From NCBI GenBank assembly GCA_019313605.1, contig JAFDAW010000053.1, positions 1-19,952 of the forward strand: 19,952 nucleotides of DNA, written 5' to 3'. Below, piece after piece: positions 6,472 to 14,538 of this stretch (within the stretch, counting starts at the first letter, position 1; every line of letters begins with the position of its first letter). This DNA is from Deltaproteobacteria bacterium. Its GTDB lineage: Bacteria; Myxococcota_A; UBA9160; SMWR01. Under the pieces are notes generated by a model. The model was not told the origin of the DNA. It saw only the letters and a list, made by a program, of their open reading frames with translations, and ran no database searches. Position numbers and translations under genes: made by a program.

Positions 6472-7815
6472 GGTGGTTGGGAGCAACGCTGGTTTGTGTG
6501 ATGGTTTTCGCGGGCGCTCACTTCGCCCTTGCACAGCAACCCTCGGCTGAAGATGCGGCGGCAGACAAGGCTGCGGCGAACACGCCCGCACCCCCTCCGC
6601 CCCCCAAATCCACTTCGATGGACGAACTCCTCAAGCGCGTCAAGGCGGGTTGGAACGGAGAGCGGAAGGAGAATCGCGACCGCGAGGCGGCCTTTGCCAA
6701 GGCAAAGTCGGATCAGCAGCGCCTGCTCAACGACGCGAAGTCGACGCGAGCGGCGCTCGAGCGGCGCAGTGAGCAACTCGAGACCCAGTTCGAGGGCAAT
6801 GAAATCGCGCTGACCCAGCTCGAAGAAACGCTCACAGAGCGACTCGGTGCTCTCGGCGAACTCTTTGGTGTCGTGCGCCAGGTTGCCGGTGACACGAGAA
6901 GCCAGGTGGAGGGCTCGCTGGTCAGCGCCCAGATCCCGGGGCGAGAGGAATTCCTCGAAGAACTCGGCAAGAACAAGAGTCTGCCCTCGATCGAATCGCT
7001 CGAAAAGCTCTGGTACGTCTTGCATCAGGAGATGACGGAGCTCGGCCGGGTGGTTCGCTTCCCGGCGACGGTCATCAACATCGATGGCGAGCAAAACCAG
7101 CGCGAGGTCATCCGCGTCGGCGCTTTCAACGCGATTTCGGACGGGGTCTACCTGATCTACGAGGAGCGCAAGCTCCAGGAGTTGCCCAAGCAGCCCGCGG
7201 GCACCTATCTCGACACGGTCCCCACTTTTGAGTCCGCGACGGGAGATATGGCAACACTCGCGCTCGACCCCTCTCGCGGTTCCATCCTGAAGGTGCTGAT
7301 TCAAACACCCGGCTTCGTTGAGCGAATCAAATTCGGCGGCAAGGTCGGTTACACGATCATCGTACTTGGTCTGATGGCCGGGTTTCTGGCGATCATCCGC
7401 TGGGTCATCGTGGGCCTGACCGGTCGCAAGGTTGCGGCGCAGAAGAAGAGCGATCAGGTGAGCGATCGCAATCCCCTGGGACGCGTACTGGGGATCTACG
7501 AAGCGAACCGAACCACCGATGTCGAGACGCTCGAACTCAAGCTCGACGAAGCCATCATGAGAGAGTCCGCCAGCCTCGATAAGATGCTGTGGGCGGTCAA
7601 GGTGGTCTCGGTCGTGGCGCCGCTGATGGGACTGCTCGGTACCGTGACGTATTTCCGAGGCTCTCGTAACGACCATGCTCGGTCTCTATGTCGCGATCCC
7701 GCTGGTACTGCTGCACGCCTTGGTCTCGAACACCGCCAAGGGCGTTGTCGAGATTCTCGAAGAACAGGCTGCGGGCCTGATTGCTCGCCGGGCGGAACAG
7801 CGCGATGTTGCTTGA
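6468..7815 (+). pseudogene. ttpC: TtpC-like MotA/TolQ/ExbB proton-channel protein, disrupted by an internal deletion/frameshift
   Basis: The product begins with a signal peptide (ending FALA-QQ), a proline stretch, a coiled coil (about residues 55-140), a periplasmic domain, a transmembrane helix (about 294-316) and a MotA/TolQ/ExbB domain, as in TtpC, the extra ExbB-like subunit of Vibrio TonB2 systems. After VVAPLMGLLGTVT (residue 394, nt 7649) the frame runs into arginine-rich nonsense and stops at 7871. The missing C-terminus is present in another frame from 7651: ISEALVTTMLGLYVAIPLV onward, ending RRAEQRDVA with TGA at 7813-7815. Aligned with the neighbouring ExbB, 23 residues are absent at the junction, consistent with a 68-bp deletion. 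As it stands the product lacks transmembrane segment 3. Sequencing or assembly error is a serious alternative, because the rest of the cluster looks intact. The repaired end overlaps the exbB start, as expected for coupled translation. Confidence 0.8.
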
Positions 7816-8335
7816 GTTTGAACCCATCGCGGCGGTGCGCGCGTTCATGGAGCGCGGGGGCGATGTCCTGACTCTGATCGCTGCCGTGACGTTCCTGATG
7901 TGGACCTTGATGCTCGAACGGCTCTGGTATTTCAAGATCCTACAGCCGCGAGAGGCCAAGCGAGTGGAAGAAACCTGGCGGGCGCGTAGCGACCACGACT
8001 CGTGGTTCGCCGATCAGGTGCGACGACTTCTGGTGTCGGAAGTGCGGAGCGAACTCCACCACTCGGTTGGCGCGATCAAGACCCTGGTTGCGCTGTGTCC
8101 AATGCTGGGTCTGCTTGGGACCGTGACCGGCATGATCGAGGTCTTCGACGTGATGGCGATCTCGGGAAGCGGAAATACCCGCGCCATGGCGTCCGGAGTT
8201 TCGAAGGCGACGATCCCGACGATGGCCGGCATGGTGGCTGCGCTCTCGGGAATGATCCTGAGTGTGCAGATCGAAAGATTTGCAAACAACGAGACGGCTC
8301 GCGTGGCGGATCACCTGACCCACGCACACGAGTAG
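7805..8335 (+). CDS. exbB: ExbB-type proton channel subunit (TonB2 system)
   Basis: A 176-residue MotA/TolQ/ExbB family protein, the proton-channel subunit that with ExbD energises TonB. Three membrane segments are visible: residues 20-40 (LTLIAAVTFLMWTLMLERLW), 92-112 (KTLVALCPMLGLLGTVTGMI) and 137-156 (IPTMAGMVAALSGMILSV). The family signature GLLGTVTGM is present. The start at 7805 (MLLEFEPIAAV) fits the compact ExbB2 type and overlaps the repaired end of the ttpC-like gene by 11 nt. An upstream in-frame TTG at 7781 would only read ttpC sequence. A 10-nt gap separates it from exbD. Confidence 0.92.
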   Translation: MLLEFEPIAAVRAFMERGGDVLTLIAAVTFLMWTLMLERLWYFKILQPREAKRVEETWRARSDHDSWFADQVRRLLVSEVRSELHHSVGAIKTLVALCPMLGLLGTVTGMIEVFDVMAISGSGNTRAMASGVSKATIPTMAGMVAALSGMILSVQIERFANNETARVADHLTHAHE

Positions 8336-8345
8336 AGGATTCGAT

Positions 8346-8750
8346 ATGCGTCGACAGCGGAGAGCGAGCGCGGAAGAGGCAGAGGTCGATCTCACGCCCA
8401 TGTTGGACGTGGTGTTCATCATGCTCATCTTTTTCATAGTGACAGCCTCATTCGTGAAAGAATCGGGCATGGACGTCAATCGCCCAGATGCCGCAACGGC
8501 GGTCGTGAAGCCGCGCGGCAATATCCTGGTCGCCATCACACCGGGGGGTCAGATCTGGATCGACAAACGCCAGGTCGATGTCCGCTCCATTCGCGCGAAT
8601 CTGGAGCGCCTCTACGCCGAAAACCCGCAGGGCGCCGTCATCATCCAGGCGGATGAAGAGTCGAAGAACGGTCTGCTCGTGGCTGTGATGGACGCAGCGA
8701 AACTGGCCGGCATCGAAAACGTTTCGATTGCCGCAGAGATCATCGACTGA
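8346..8750 (+). CDS. exbD: ExbD biopolymer transport protein
   Basis: A 134-residue ExbD/TolR protein with a short cytoplasmic N-terminus, a single membrane helix and a periplasmic domain. VDLTPMLDVVFIMLIFF carries the conserved intramembrane Asp (Asp21, equivalent to Asp25 of E. coli ExbD) that takes part in proton transfer. AGAGGA lies just before the ATG. Its TGA stop overlaps the tonB ATG (TGATG), indicating coupled translation. Confidence 0.94.
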   Translation: MRRQRRASAEEAEVDLTPMLDVVFIMLIFFIVTASFVKESGMDVNRPDAATAVVKPRGNILVAITPGGQIWIDKRQVDVRSIRANLERLYAENPQGAVIIQADEESKNGLLVAVMDAAKLAGIENVSIAAEIID

Positions 8751-9355
8751 TGCCGCGCCACCTCACCGCTGGATTCTTTGCGATCATCGTGACGTTCGGC
8801 CTGTTCTATCTCATGCAGGCGCTCATCCTCGGCAAAGACACCAAGATCGGTGAAGCCGGCGGGACCATGATCGACTTCGTCCGGCTCAAGAAAGATTCCG
8901 ACGTCGAGACCAAGAAGCGCAAGATGCCGGATAAAAAGGAGCCCGAGGAGCCGCCGCCGCCGCCGGATATAAGCATGTCCAAGTCGAGCAAGCCCAGCCA
9001 GGAAATGGGCGAGATGGCGTTTGCGATCGACGTCAATATCGATGTGGGTGGGACGAATGTCGCCATTGCAGCGGCCGACTCGGACGTCGTCCCGATCGTG
9101 CGCGTCAATCCCCAATATCCGTTGCGGGCTTCGGAGCGCGGCATCGAAGGATGGGTCGCGGTGGAGTTCACCATCAGCAAGCTGGGAACCGTCAAGGATC
9201 CACACGTGATCGGTTCCCACCCCAGTTCGATTTTCGACCGTTCAGCCCTCAAGGCAATTCGAAAGTGGAAATACAATCCCAAAATCGAGGACGGTGAGCC
9301 GGTCGAACGCCCCGGCGTAAAGGTCAAGCTCACATTCGATTTGAGCAATAAATAG
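8750..9355 (+). CDS. tonB: TonB2-type energy transducer
   Basis: A 201-residue TonB with an N-terminal membrane anchor (residues 6-26), a short proline/acid-rich linker (EPEEPPPPPD, residues 64-73) and a C-terminal TonB domain of about 90 residues (IVRVNPQYPLRASERGIEGW, VAVEFTISKLGTVKD, RSALKAIRKWKYNPK). The linker is much shorter than that of E. coli TonB, as in the TonB2 class. It would carry proton-motive energy from ExbB/ExbD to outer-membrane receptors; no TonB-dependent receptor gene lies in this window, so the transported substrate is unknown. Confidence 0.93.
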   Translation: MPRHLTAGFFAIIVTFGLFYLMQALILGKDTKIGEAGGTMIDFVRLKKDSDVETKKRKMPDKKEPEEPPPPPDISMSKSSKPSQEMGEMAFAIDVNIDVGGTNVAIAAADSDVVPIVRVNPQYPLRASERGIEGWVAVEFTISKLGTVKDPHVIGSHPSSIFDRSALKAIRKWKYNPKIEDGEPVERPGVKVKLTFDLSNK

Positions 9356-9368
9356 AGTGGCTAGCAGA

Positions 9369-10796
9369 ATGTTTTCGGGTCAAATCTCACGCATCCACCG
9401 AATTGGCATCTTCCTGCTGACGCTGGTCTTCGCACTCGGTGTCGTCGGCAGTGCCGAGGCCGCCCGGAAGAAGAAGAAGAACGACAAAGACGCGGGCAAG
9501 AACTTCACGGTGAGCGAGCAGATGCACAAGAAGCTGACTGCCGCTCATGAGGCGCTGGAAGCCGACGATTACAAGAAAGCTGCCACGGTTCTCAGGGATC
9601 TCGAAAAGAGGGCGAAACGCCTGAATCCCTACGAGCGGGCTCTCATCTATCAAATGCTCGGAATGTCACAAGCGGGGCAGGAGAAGTACAAGGAAGCACT
9701 CGTCTACTTCGAAAAGTGCCTTGTCGACAAAGCTCTGCCCAACGGCGCAATTGTGAGTACCCGTTTTACGATTGCTCAGCTCTATATGGCGACCGAGGAA
9801 TTTGGGAAGGCGGCACAGACGCTGGAAAAGTGGCTCAAGGAAGTCGAGACACCCAACGCAAACGCCTATTACCTGCTCGCGGCCGCCTACTACCAGCTCG
9901 AAGAAGTCGACAAGGCGATCGGCCCCGCGGAAACCGCGATCAGGATTGCAAAGAAGCCGAAGCCCCCGTGGTTGCAATTGCTGGTCGGTCTCTACTACGA
10001 GACCAAACAGTTCCCGAAGGCCGTCGGGCCTCTCGAAACGCTGATCATGATCGACCCCAAGAAGGGGTACTGGACGCAGCTCTCCTCGCTCTACGCACAT
10101 CTGGAGCAGGAGGAAAAGTCGCTGGCGGTCATGCAGCTCGCCTACGCCCAGAACTATCTCGTCAAGAACAATGATCTGCGCGCGCTCGCACAACTCTATC
10201 TCTATCACTCTCTGCCGTATCGGGCGGGATTGATACTCGAGAAGGCCAAGGAAGACGGGTTCATCAAAGAAGATGCCATCTTCTGGGAGATGCTCGCGAA
10301 CAGCTGGCTGCTCGCTCGCGAATTCGATCGCGCGCTGGAGCCACTGCGGACGGGAGCGGAGCTTTCAGAGGAGGGCAACCTCTACGCGAGATTGGGGCAG
10401 CTCTATCTCGAGCGCGAGCAGTGGCTGGATTCTTCCGAAGCCCTGAAGAATGCGATCGAAAAAGGCGACCTGAGCGACGAAGGCACCACGCACCTGCTGC
10501 TGGCGATTACGTACTACCACCAGAAGAAGTTCAGCAATTCGATCCGAAATCTGAAGGCAGCGCGCTCGAGCAAGAACGAGACGGTCCAGAAATCTGCAGG
10601 CCAGTGGCTGCTGTTGGTCGAGCGCGACGCACAAACCCAGCGAGAAGCGCGGTCCGAGCGAGCGCAGAGCGACGAACCAACACCGCCGGCTGACGAAGCA
10701 CAGCTGGATGAGCCGACACCGCCGGCTGACGAAGCGCAGCTGGACGAGCCGGCACCGCAAGCCGAACAAATCTCGCAAGCGCCTCCACAGCAGTAG
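9369..10796 (+). CDS. Secreted tetratricopeptide-repeat protein of the TonB2-type cluster
   Basis: A 475-residue protein with a signal peptide (IGIFLLTLVFALGVVGSAEA, then a basic KKKK stretch) and about nine helical TPR-like pairs across residues 35-405, for example EALEADDYKKAATVLRDLEK, YLLAAAYYQLEEVDKAIGPA and ARLGQLYLEREQWLDSSEAL. A TPR protein usually closes TtpC-TonB2 clusters, in the periplasm or on the inner face of the outer membrane; its exact role is not established. The C-terminal tail (about 437-475) is a low-complexity Pro/Asp/Glu repeat and probably disordered. I prefer the ATG at 9369; a GTG at 9357, two bases after the tonB stop, would add four residues. Ribosome sites are weak for both, suggesting coupling to tonB. 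Confidence 0.85.
   Translation: MFSGQISRIHRIGIFLLTLVFALGVVGSAEAARKKKKNDKDAGKNFTVSEQMHKKLTAAHEALEADDYKKAATVLRDLEKRAKRLNPYERALIYQMLGMSQAGQEKYKEALVYFEKCLVDKALPNGAIVSTRFTIAQLYMATEEFGKAAQTLEKWLKEVETPNANAYYLLAAAYYQLEEVDKAIGPAETAIRIAKKPKPPWLQLLVGLYYETKQFPKAVGPLETLIMIDPKKGYWTQLSSLYAHLEQEEKSLAVMQLAYAQNYLVKNNDLRALAQLYLYHSLPYRAGLILEKAKEDGFIKEDAIFWEMLANSWLLAREFDRALEPLRTGAELSEEGNLYARLGQLYLEREQWLDSSEALKNAIEKGDLSDEGTTHLLLAITYYHQKKFSNSIRNLKAARSSKNETVQKSAGQWLLLVERDAQTQREARSERAQSDEPTPPADEAQLDEPTPPADEAQLDEPAPQAEQISQAPPQQ
10671..10763 (+). repeat. 36-bp tandem repeat in the 3' end of the TPR gene
   Basis: Two full 36-bp units (10671-10706, 10707-10742) and a partial third encode DEPTPPADEAQL repeated in the C-terminal tail of the TPR protein. 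Units differ at a few, mostly synonymous, positions. A length-variable tail would be expected among strains. Confidence 0.8.
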
Positions 10797-10885
10797 GCCG
10801 GCGAGCCGCAGGCGTCCGCGAGACTCTTCGTCGCCTCCAATCGAACCTAGAAGCACAGAGCACGAGTCGATCGATGGCTCCAATG

Positions 10886-10980
10886 GATGTGAGCAACGCG
10901 GGCCGGGGGCGAGAGGCCATCGTGCTCAGTGAACCATTCCGCGCGTTGGCCTCTCGCCCCCGGCCCGCGTTGCTCACATC
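10886..10980 (+). repeat. Long hairpin with conserved 29-nt loop, copy 1
   Basis: A perfect 33-bp inverted repeat (10886-10918 with 10948-10980) encloses a 29-nt loop (10919-10947) that starts ATCGTGCTCAG and ends TTCCGCGCGTT. The stem is very GC-rich. It lies between convergent genes (TPR stop 10796, acyl-CoA dehydrogenase stop 11007). The same loop recurs at 17242-17270 (29/29 identical) and 17382-17410 (opposite strand, 28/29) on different stems. A CTTTTT run at 10995-11000 follows, so it could help terminate the plus-strand transcript, but the conserved loop is not needed for that. Confidence 0.85.
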
Positions 10981-11006
10981 TCTTGCGCGGTCGGCTTTTT
11001 ACGTAC

Positions 11007-12170
11007 TTAGCCGCCTAGCATGCGATTCAGGTCGCGTTTCATGACTCCGTTGACGATGACGGAGCGCATGATTTCGGATGTGCCTTCCCAGATGCGATCT
11101 ACTCGCACATCGCGATAAAGGCGCTCTGCCGCGTAGTCCGCGCAATAGCCGCGGCCTCCGAAGATCTGTACGACGCGATCTGCGACTCGACCCACCATTT
11201 CCGAAGCGTAGAGCTTGCACATCGACGCTTTGGTGTGCAGCTCCTTGGGGTCGGACCGGCCGGCGTCTTCTTCTGAGGATGTCGCGTAGACCATTAGGCG
11301 CGCCGCGTAGAGTTCCGTCGCGGAATCGGCGAGCATCCAACCGATCCCCTGGTGTTCGTGGAGCTTGCTGCCAAAAGATTCGCGCTCCGCGCACCACACC
11401 TTGGCTTCTTCGAGCAGCCGTTGTGCGGCGCCGAGACAGCGGGCGGCGATGTGCAGGCGCTCCTCGCGGAACCAGGACTTGCTGATGTTGTTGGCTTCGC
11501 CGATGCCACCGAGAAGTTGCTCTTCACCGACCTCGCAATTTTCGAATGCCATCTCGGGGTGGCGGTCCTCTTGTCGGTGCATGAATCGCGGGGTGCGCAC
11601 GGTTCGCATGCCGGGTGTTCCGTGGTCGACGAAGAAGAGGGTCTCTTCGCCCGGGCCCGTGATCGTGTGCACCAGGACCGCTAGTCCTTCGTGGCCACCG
11701 CTGACGAACCATTTATTGCCGTTGATCACCCAGCGGTCTCCCTTCTTCACCGCAGTGGTCTGGAGGTTGGTGGTGTCGGAGCCGGCGTCGGGCTCGGTTA
11801 CCGCGTAGGCCACCGTCCACTCCCCGCGCATCGCGGGCTCCAGGTATTTCTTCCGCTGCGCTTCGTTTCCGCGCAAGAGGGCGTTGTAGGGGCCACCCAC
11901 GTGAGCCCACAGACCGTTCGTCGCGCGGCCGGCCTGTTCCTGGACGATGGTCTGCTCCATCACGGATGAGCCCAGACCGCCCAGCTCCTTGGGCACGTTC
12001 ATCGGCCAGAGCCCGTAGTCGAGCGCCTTCTGCTGGATTTGTGCGCGGATTTCTTTCGGGAGCGCCTCCGTCGTGTCGACGGTCATCTCGTGGGGGATCA
12101 GCTCCTGCTCTACGAAGTGGAGAGCTCGCTGCTGGAGTTCCTTGAGTTCGGGGGTCAGTTCGAATTCCAA
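11007..12170 (-). CDS. Acyl-CoA dehydrogenase
   Basis: A 387-residue flavoprotein of the acyl-CoA dehydrogenase family, which makes 2,3-enoyl-CoA from acyl-CoA and passes electrons to ETF. The N-terminal helical domain (LTPELKELQQRALHFVEQEL), the signature AVTEPDAGSDTTNL with GDRWVINGNKWFVSGG in the middle, and the C-terminal IFGGRGYCADYAAERLYRD and RIWEGTSEIMR are all present. Glu362 of WEGT is at the usual catalytic-base position. The start is taken as TTG at 12170: GAGGAGAG lies 6-7 nt upstream and the N-terminus then matches family length. An ATG at 12311 would add 47 residues unlike the family and read through a tandem repeat. It is a single gene, convergent with the TonB cluster and divergent from the TetR-Rieske gene. 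Acyl substrate unknown. Confidence 0.9.
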   Translation of the reverse strand: MEFELTPELKELQQRALHFVEQELIPHEMTVDTTEALPKEIRAQIQQKALDYGLWPMNVPKELGGLGSSVMEQTIVQEQAGRATNGLWAHVGGPYNALLRGNEAQRKKYLEPAMRGEWTVAYAVTEPDAGSDTTNLQTTAVKKGDRWVINGNKWFVSGGHEGLAVLVHTITGPGEETLFFVDHGTPGMRTVRTPRFMHRQEDRHPEMAFENCEVGEEQLLGGIGEANNISKSWFREERLHIAARCLGAAQRLLEEAKVWCAERESFGSKLHEHQGIGWMLADSATELYAARLMVYATSSEEDAGRSDPKELHTKASMCKLYASEMVGRVADRVVQIFGGRGYCADYAAERLYRDVRVDRIWEGTSEIMRSVIVNGVMKRDLNRMLGG

Positions 12171-12184
12171 CGTCGTCTCTCCTC

Positions 12185-12230
12185 GAATTGCGATGTCGTT
12201 TCTGATCGAATTGCCATGTCGTTTCTGATC
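12185..12230 (-). repeat. 23-bp tandem duplication just upstream of the acyl-CoA dehydrogenase ribosome site
   Basis: Two adjacent 23-bp units (12185-12207 and 12208-12230), 22 of 23 positions identical, each beginning GAATTGC and ending TTTCTGATC on the plus strand. They lie immediately 5' of the GAGGAGAG site of the acyl-CoA dehydrogenase gene, so they fall in its leader or promoter. They could be paired direct-repeat operator sites or a recent slippage duplication. Confidence 0.7.
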
Positions 12231-12522
12231 GGGATGGGCGGTGCGAACGAGCCCCGCCACCTGGATCGGAGCCCATCGGAGCTTCTGGAACGGGATGGTC
12301 TGCGCTTTCAAGAAAACCCACTGCGCGCGCGACTCGGAGCGCGCGTGAGCGTATCGAACGGGGTGGTCTTCACGCTCGAAAATTCGATTCGGGCTCAGGC
12401 CTCGGTGTTCAATTCACTCGGGGTCCGCGGACCGACGAGGGCTTCGCGAGCGCGTTGAATTCGCAAACCCCCGATAAATCGACGGTTTCTACATTCCTCA
12501 AAAAATTGAACAACTCGCCAAT
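12231..12522. other. Divergent intergenic stretch between acyl-CoA dehydrogenase and TetR-Rieske genes
   Basis: No supported gene. A CGCGCGC/GCGCGCG hairpin lies near 12329-12350 and a perfect 12-bp palindrome, GGTCCGCGGACC, at 12422-12433. The right part becomes AT-rich towards the operator candidate at 12523-12543. Promoters for both flanking genes are expected here. Confidence 0.45.
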
Positions 12523-12543
12523 ATTAGTGAATCATTCAATAAT
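12523..12543 (+). promoter_or_regulatory. Candidate TetR operator (21-bp near-palindrome)
   Basis: ATTAGTGAAT-C-ATTCAATAAT has half-sites matching at 9 of 10 positions around a central C, and ends 45 bp before the TetR-Rieske start. TTAGTG (12524-12529) and TACGAT (12548-12553), 18 bp apart, could be -35 and -10 elements, in which case the palindrome would cover the promoter. This is the usual arrangement for TetR-family autorepression. Binding is inferred only. Confidence 0.5.
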
Positions 12544-12588
12544 CCGCTACGATCCCCGGCATCGTGCAGCGTCTTTCGGAGAATTGAG

Positions 12589-14454
12589 ATGGCCTCGGCG
12601 GATCGATCCCACTCCTTGCAGGCAGCTTCCGAGGCTCCTGAACCCCGAGATGCGCGGCGTCGCCGCGAGTTGATCGAGGCCACCATTGCTTCGATTGCCC
12701 GAAATGGGCTCTCTGGAACCACGATCGCGAAGGTCGCCGAAATCGCGAATCTTTCCGCGGGCATCGTGAGTTTTTACTTCCGCACCAAGGAAGCCCTGCT
12801 GCTCGCAACGCTCGAACACCTCGACCAGGAATTCGAAGACCGCCGCCTCGAAATCTTCGACCGGGCGGGAGACGATCCGATCCGGCAGCTCGAAGCGATC
12901 ATCGATGTCAACCTGGATCCCGTGCTCTGTGACGCCACGCGCGTTGCGGTCTGGGTCGCGTTCTGGGGAGAGTCTCAGGCGCGTGAGTCCTATCAGAAGG
13001 TCTGCGGTGCGCGTGACGTCTCCGAAGAAGAACAGCTTGTGGCGCTGTTCGAGCAGATCGCCGCCCGCGGCGATAGCGACCACGTCGATCCGCGCGCGCT
13101 CGGACTCGCGTTCTATCACCTGCTTTCATCGCTTCCGGAGGCTGTACTCGACCACGGCCGAGCGTTCGATTACGAACAGGCCAAGCAGACCTGTCGAAAC
13201 TTCCTCGCGAGTGTCTTTCCCACCGAGTTTTCACGCGATGCCGTCGCTCGCGTCGATTCACCCGACCCAACGGGGGCTACGAGTGCTGCTCCGGCGTCTT
13301 TGCACGAGACGCTTCCCGCCTGGGTTTACCGGAGTCCCGAATTCTACGAGCTCGAACGTGAGTACATCTTCAAACGCAATTGGCTGATGGTCGGCCACGT
13401 GAGCCAGATGCCGAATCCCGGTGATTACATCACGCTCGACGCGATCGGTGAACGCGCCCTCGTCGTCCGCGGCAAGGACGGCGTCTTGCGCGCATTCCAC
13501 AATGTCTGCCGACATCGCGCATCGCGCGTCGTGTCAGGCGAGTCCGGCAATTGCGGGGGCTCGATGGTCTGCCCCTATCACGGTTGGAGTTATGGCTTCG
13601 ACGGGAAGCTCCGCGCTGTTCCCTCAGAGAACACCTTCTCGAATCTCGACAAAGATCGAATGGGCTTGATGGAACTCGACCTCGAGCAGTGGATGGGAAT
13701 CGTATTCGTGCGCTTTGCGGGTGACGGCCCAAGTGTCGCGCTGACGATGAAAGAATTTGAAGGCGAAGCCCGCCACTACCGGATCGAGGAGATGAAGCTC
13801 TGGGGAAGGCCGACCGATCTGACCGAGAGCTTCAACTGGAAATTCTTTTGCGAGAATGACTCGGAGGGCTACCACGTTCCCAAAGGGCACCCGGGATTGC
13901 GGCGCCTCTTTGGTACGTCGTACGTGGATAACAAGTCGAACACGCAGAGCGCCCGCTCCTACTCGGAATTACAGGACAAAGCGTCGAGCAATTGGGCCGA
14001 ACGTTCGTATCAGCACCTCTTGCCAGAGGCCGCGCACCTTCCCGAGAGTCTTCGAAGTGCTTGGCTCTATTACGGCTTCAATCCCAGCTTCGGGATGCAG
14101 CTGACGCCCGATCTGGTGGATTGCTACCAGGTACTCCCACTGGGGCCCGATCAGTGTCGGATCGAAGGTTTTTCGCTCGCGCTCGACGATGACCGACGGG
14201 AAATGCGCGCCGCGCGCAATCTCAATCAGCGCATCACGCGTCAGGTCACCAAAGAGGATGTCGACTTCTGCTACTGGACCGACGGCGGGCTTCGCACGAG
14301 CGGTTACCCGGGCGGCGTGCTGTCAGAATTGGAATTCGGGGTGCGGGATTTCCAGGATTGGATTCGCGAGCTCCTTCCGGTCGCCAACCGGGCGGAAGCG
14401 CCCCGGGCGGGAACGGTTTCCGCGCTGAATGACGGAATGAAAGGTGGGCACTGA
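12589..14454 (+). CDS. Fusion of TetR/BetI-type regulator with Rieske non-heme iron oxygenase
   Basis: A 621-residue protein joining two normally separate families. Residues 20-75 are a TetR DNA-binding domain (helix-turn-helix TIAKVAEIANLSAGIVSFYF, residues 45-64), and 80-205 are a BetI-like ligand domain. After a Pro/Ala-rich linker (about 212-235) comes a complete Rieske oxygenase alpha subunit: [2Fe-2S] ligands Cys307, His309 (NVCRH) and Cys328, His331 (CPYHGW), then the iron site EGYHVPKGH with His429 and His434 and probable Asp557. Glu426 replaces the usual bridging Asp, as in carnitine monooxygenase CntA and glycine-betaine demethylase GbcA, so a quaternary amine is a reasonable substrate guess. 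All ligands are present, so both halves look functional. No ATG or GTG start lies in the linker. GGAG precedes the ATG. It heads a three-gene run; its reductase partner is not in the window. Confidence 0.9.
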   Translation: MASADRSHSLQAASEAPEPRDARRRRELIEATIASIARNGLSGTTIAKVAEIANLSAGIVSFYFRTKEALLLATLEHLDQEFEDRRLEIFDRAGDDPIRQLEAIIDVNLDPVLCDATRVAVWVAFWGESQARESYQKVCGARDVSEEEQLVALFEQIAARGDSDHVDPRALGLAFYHLLSSLPEAVLDHGRAFDYEQAKQTCRNFLASVFPTEFSRDAVARVDSPDPTGATSAAPASLHETLPAWVYRSPEFYELEREYIFKRNWLMVGHVSQMPNPGDYITLDAIGERALVVRGKDGVLRAFHNVCRHRASRVVSGESGNCGGSMVCPYHGWSYGFDGKLRAVPSENTFSNLDKDRMGLMELDLEQWMGIVFVRFAGDGPSVALTMKEFEGEARHYRIEEMKLWGRPTDLTESFNWKFFCENDSEGYHVPKGHPGLRRLFGTSYVDNKSNTQSARSYSELQDKASSNWAERSYQHLLPEAAHLPESLRSAWLYYGFNPSFGMQLTPDLVDCYQVLPLGPDQCRIEGFSLALDDDRREMRAARNLNQRITRQVTKEDVDFCYWTDGGLRTSGYPGGVLSELEFGVRDFQDWIRELLPVANRAEAPRAGTVSALNDGMKGGH

Positions 14455-14538
14455 TCGGAAGTCCGCCGGAAGGGTTGAATTGACCCCTCCACCATCCGAC
14501 ACCAATCATCTTCGAGGTTTTGATTGCAAGGCAACGAA

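Noticed and set aside
6339..7676. 445-residue minus-strand frame
   Set aside because: Antisense to the DUF3450 and ttpC-like genes, which have recognisable domains and coupled starts.
7650..7871. Arginine/cysteine-rich C-terminus of the 467-residue ttpC frame
   Set aside because: It is out-of-frame translation after the deletion. The true C-terminal sequence is readable in another frame to 7815.
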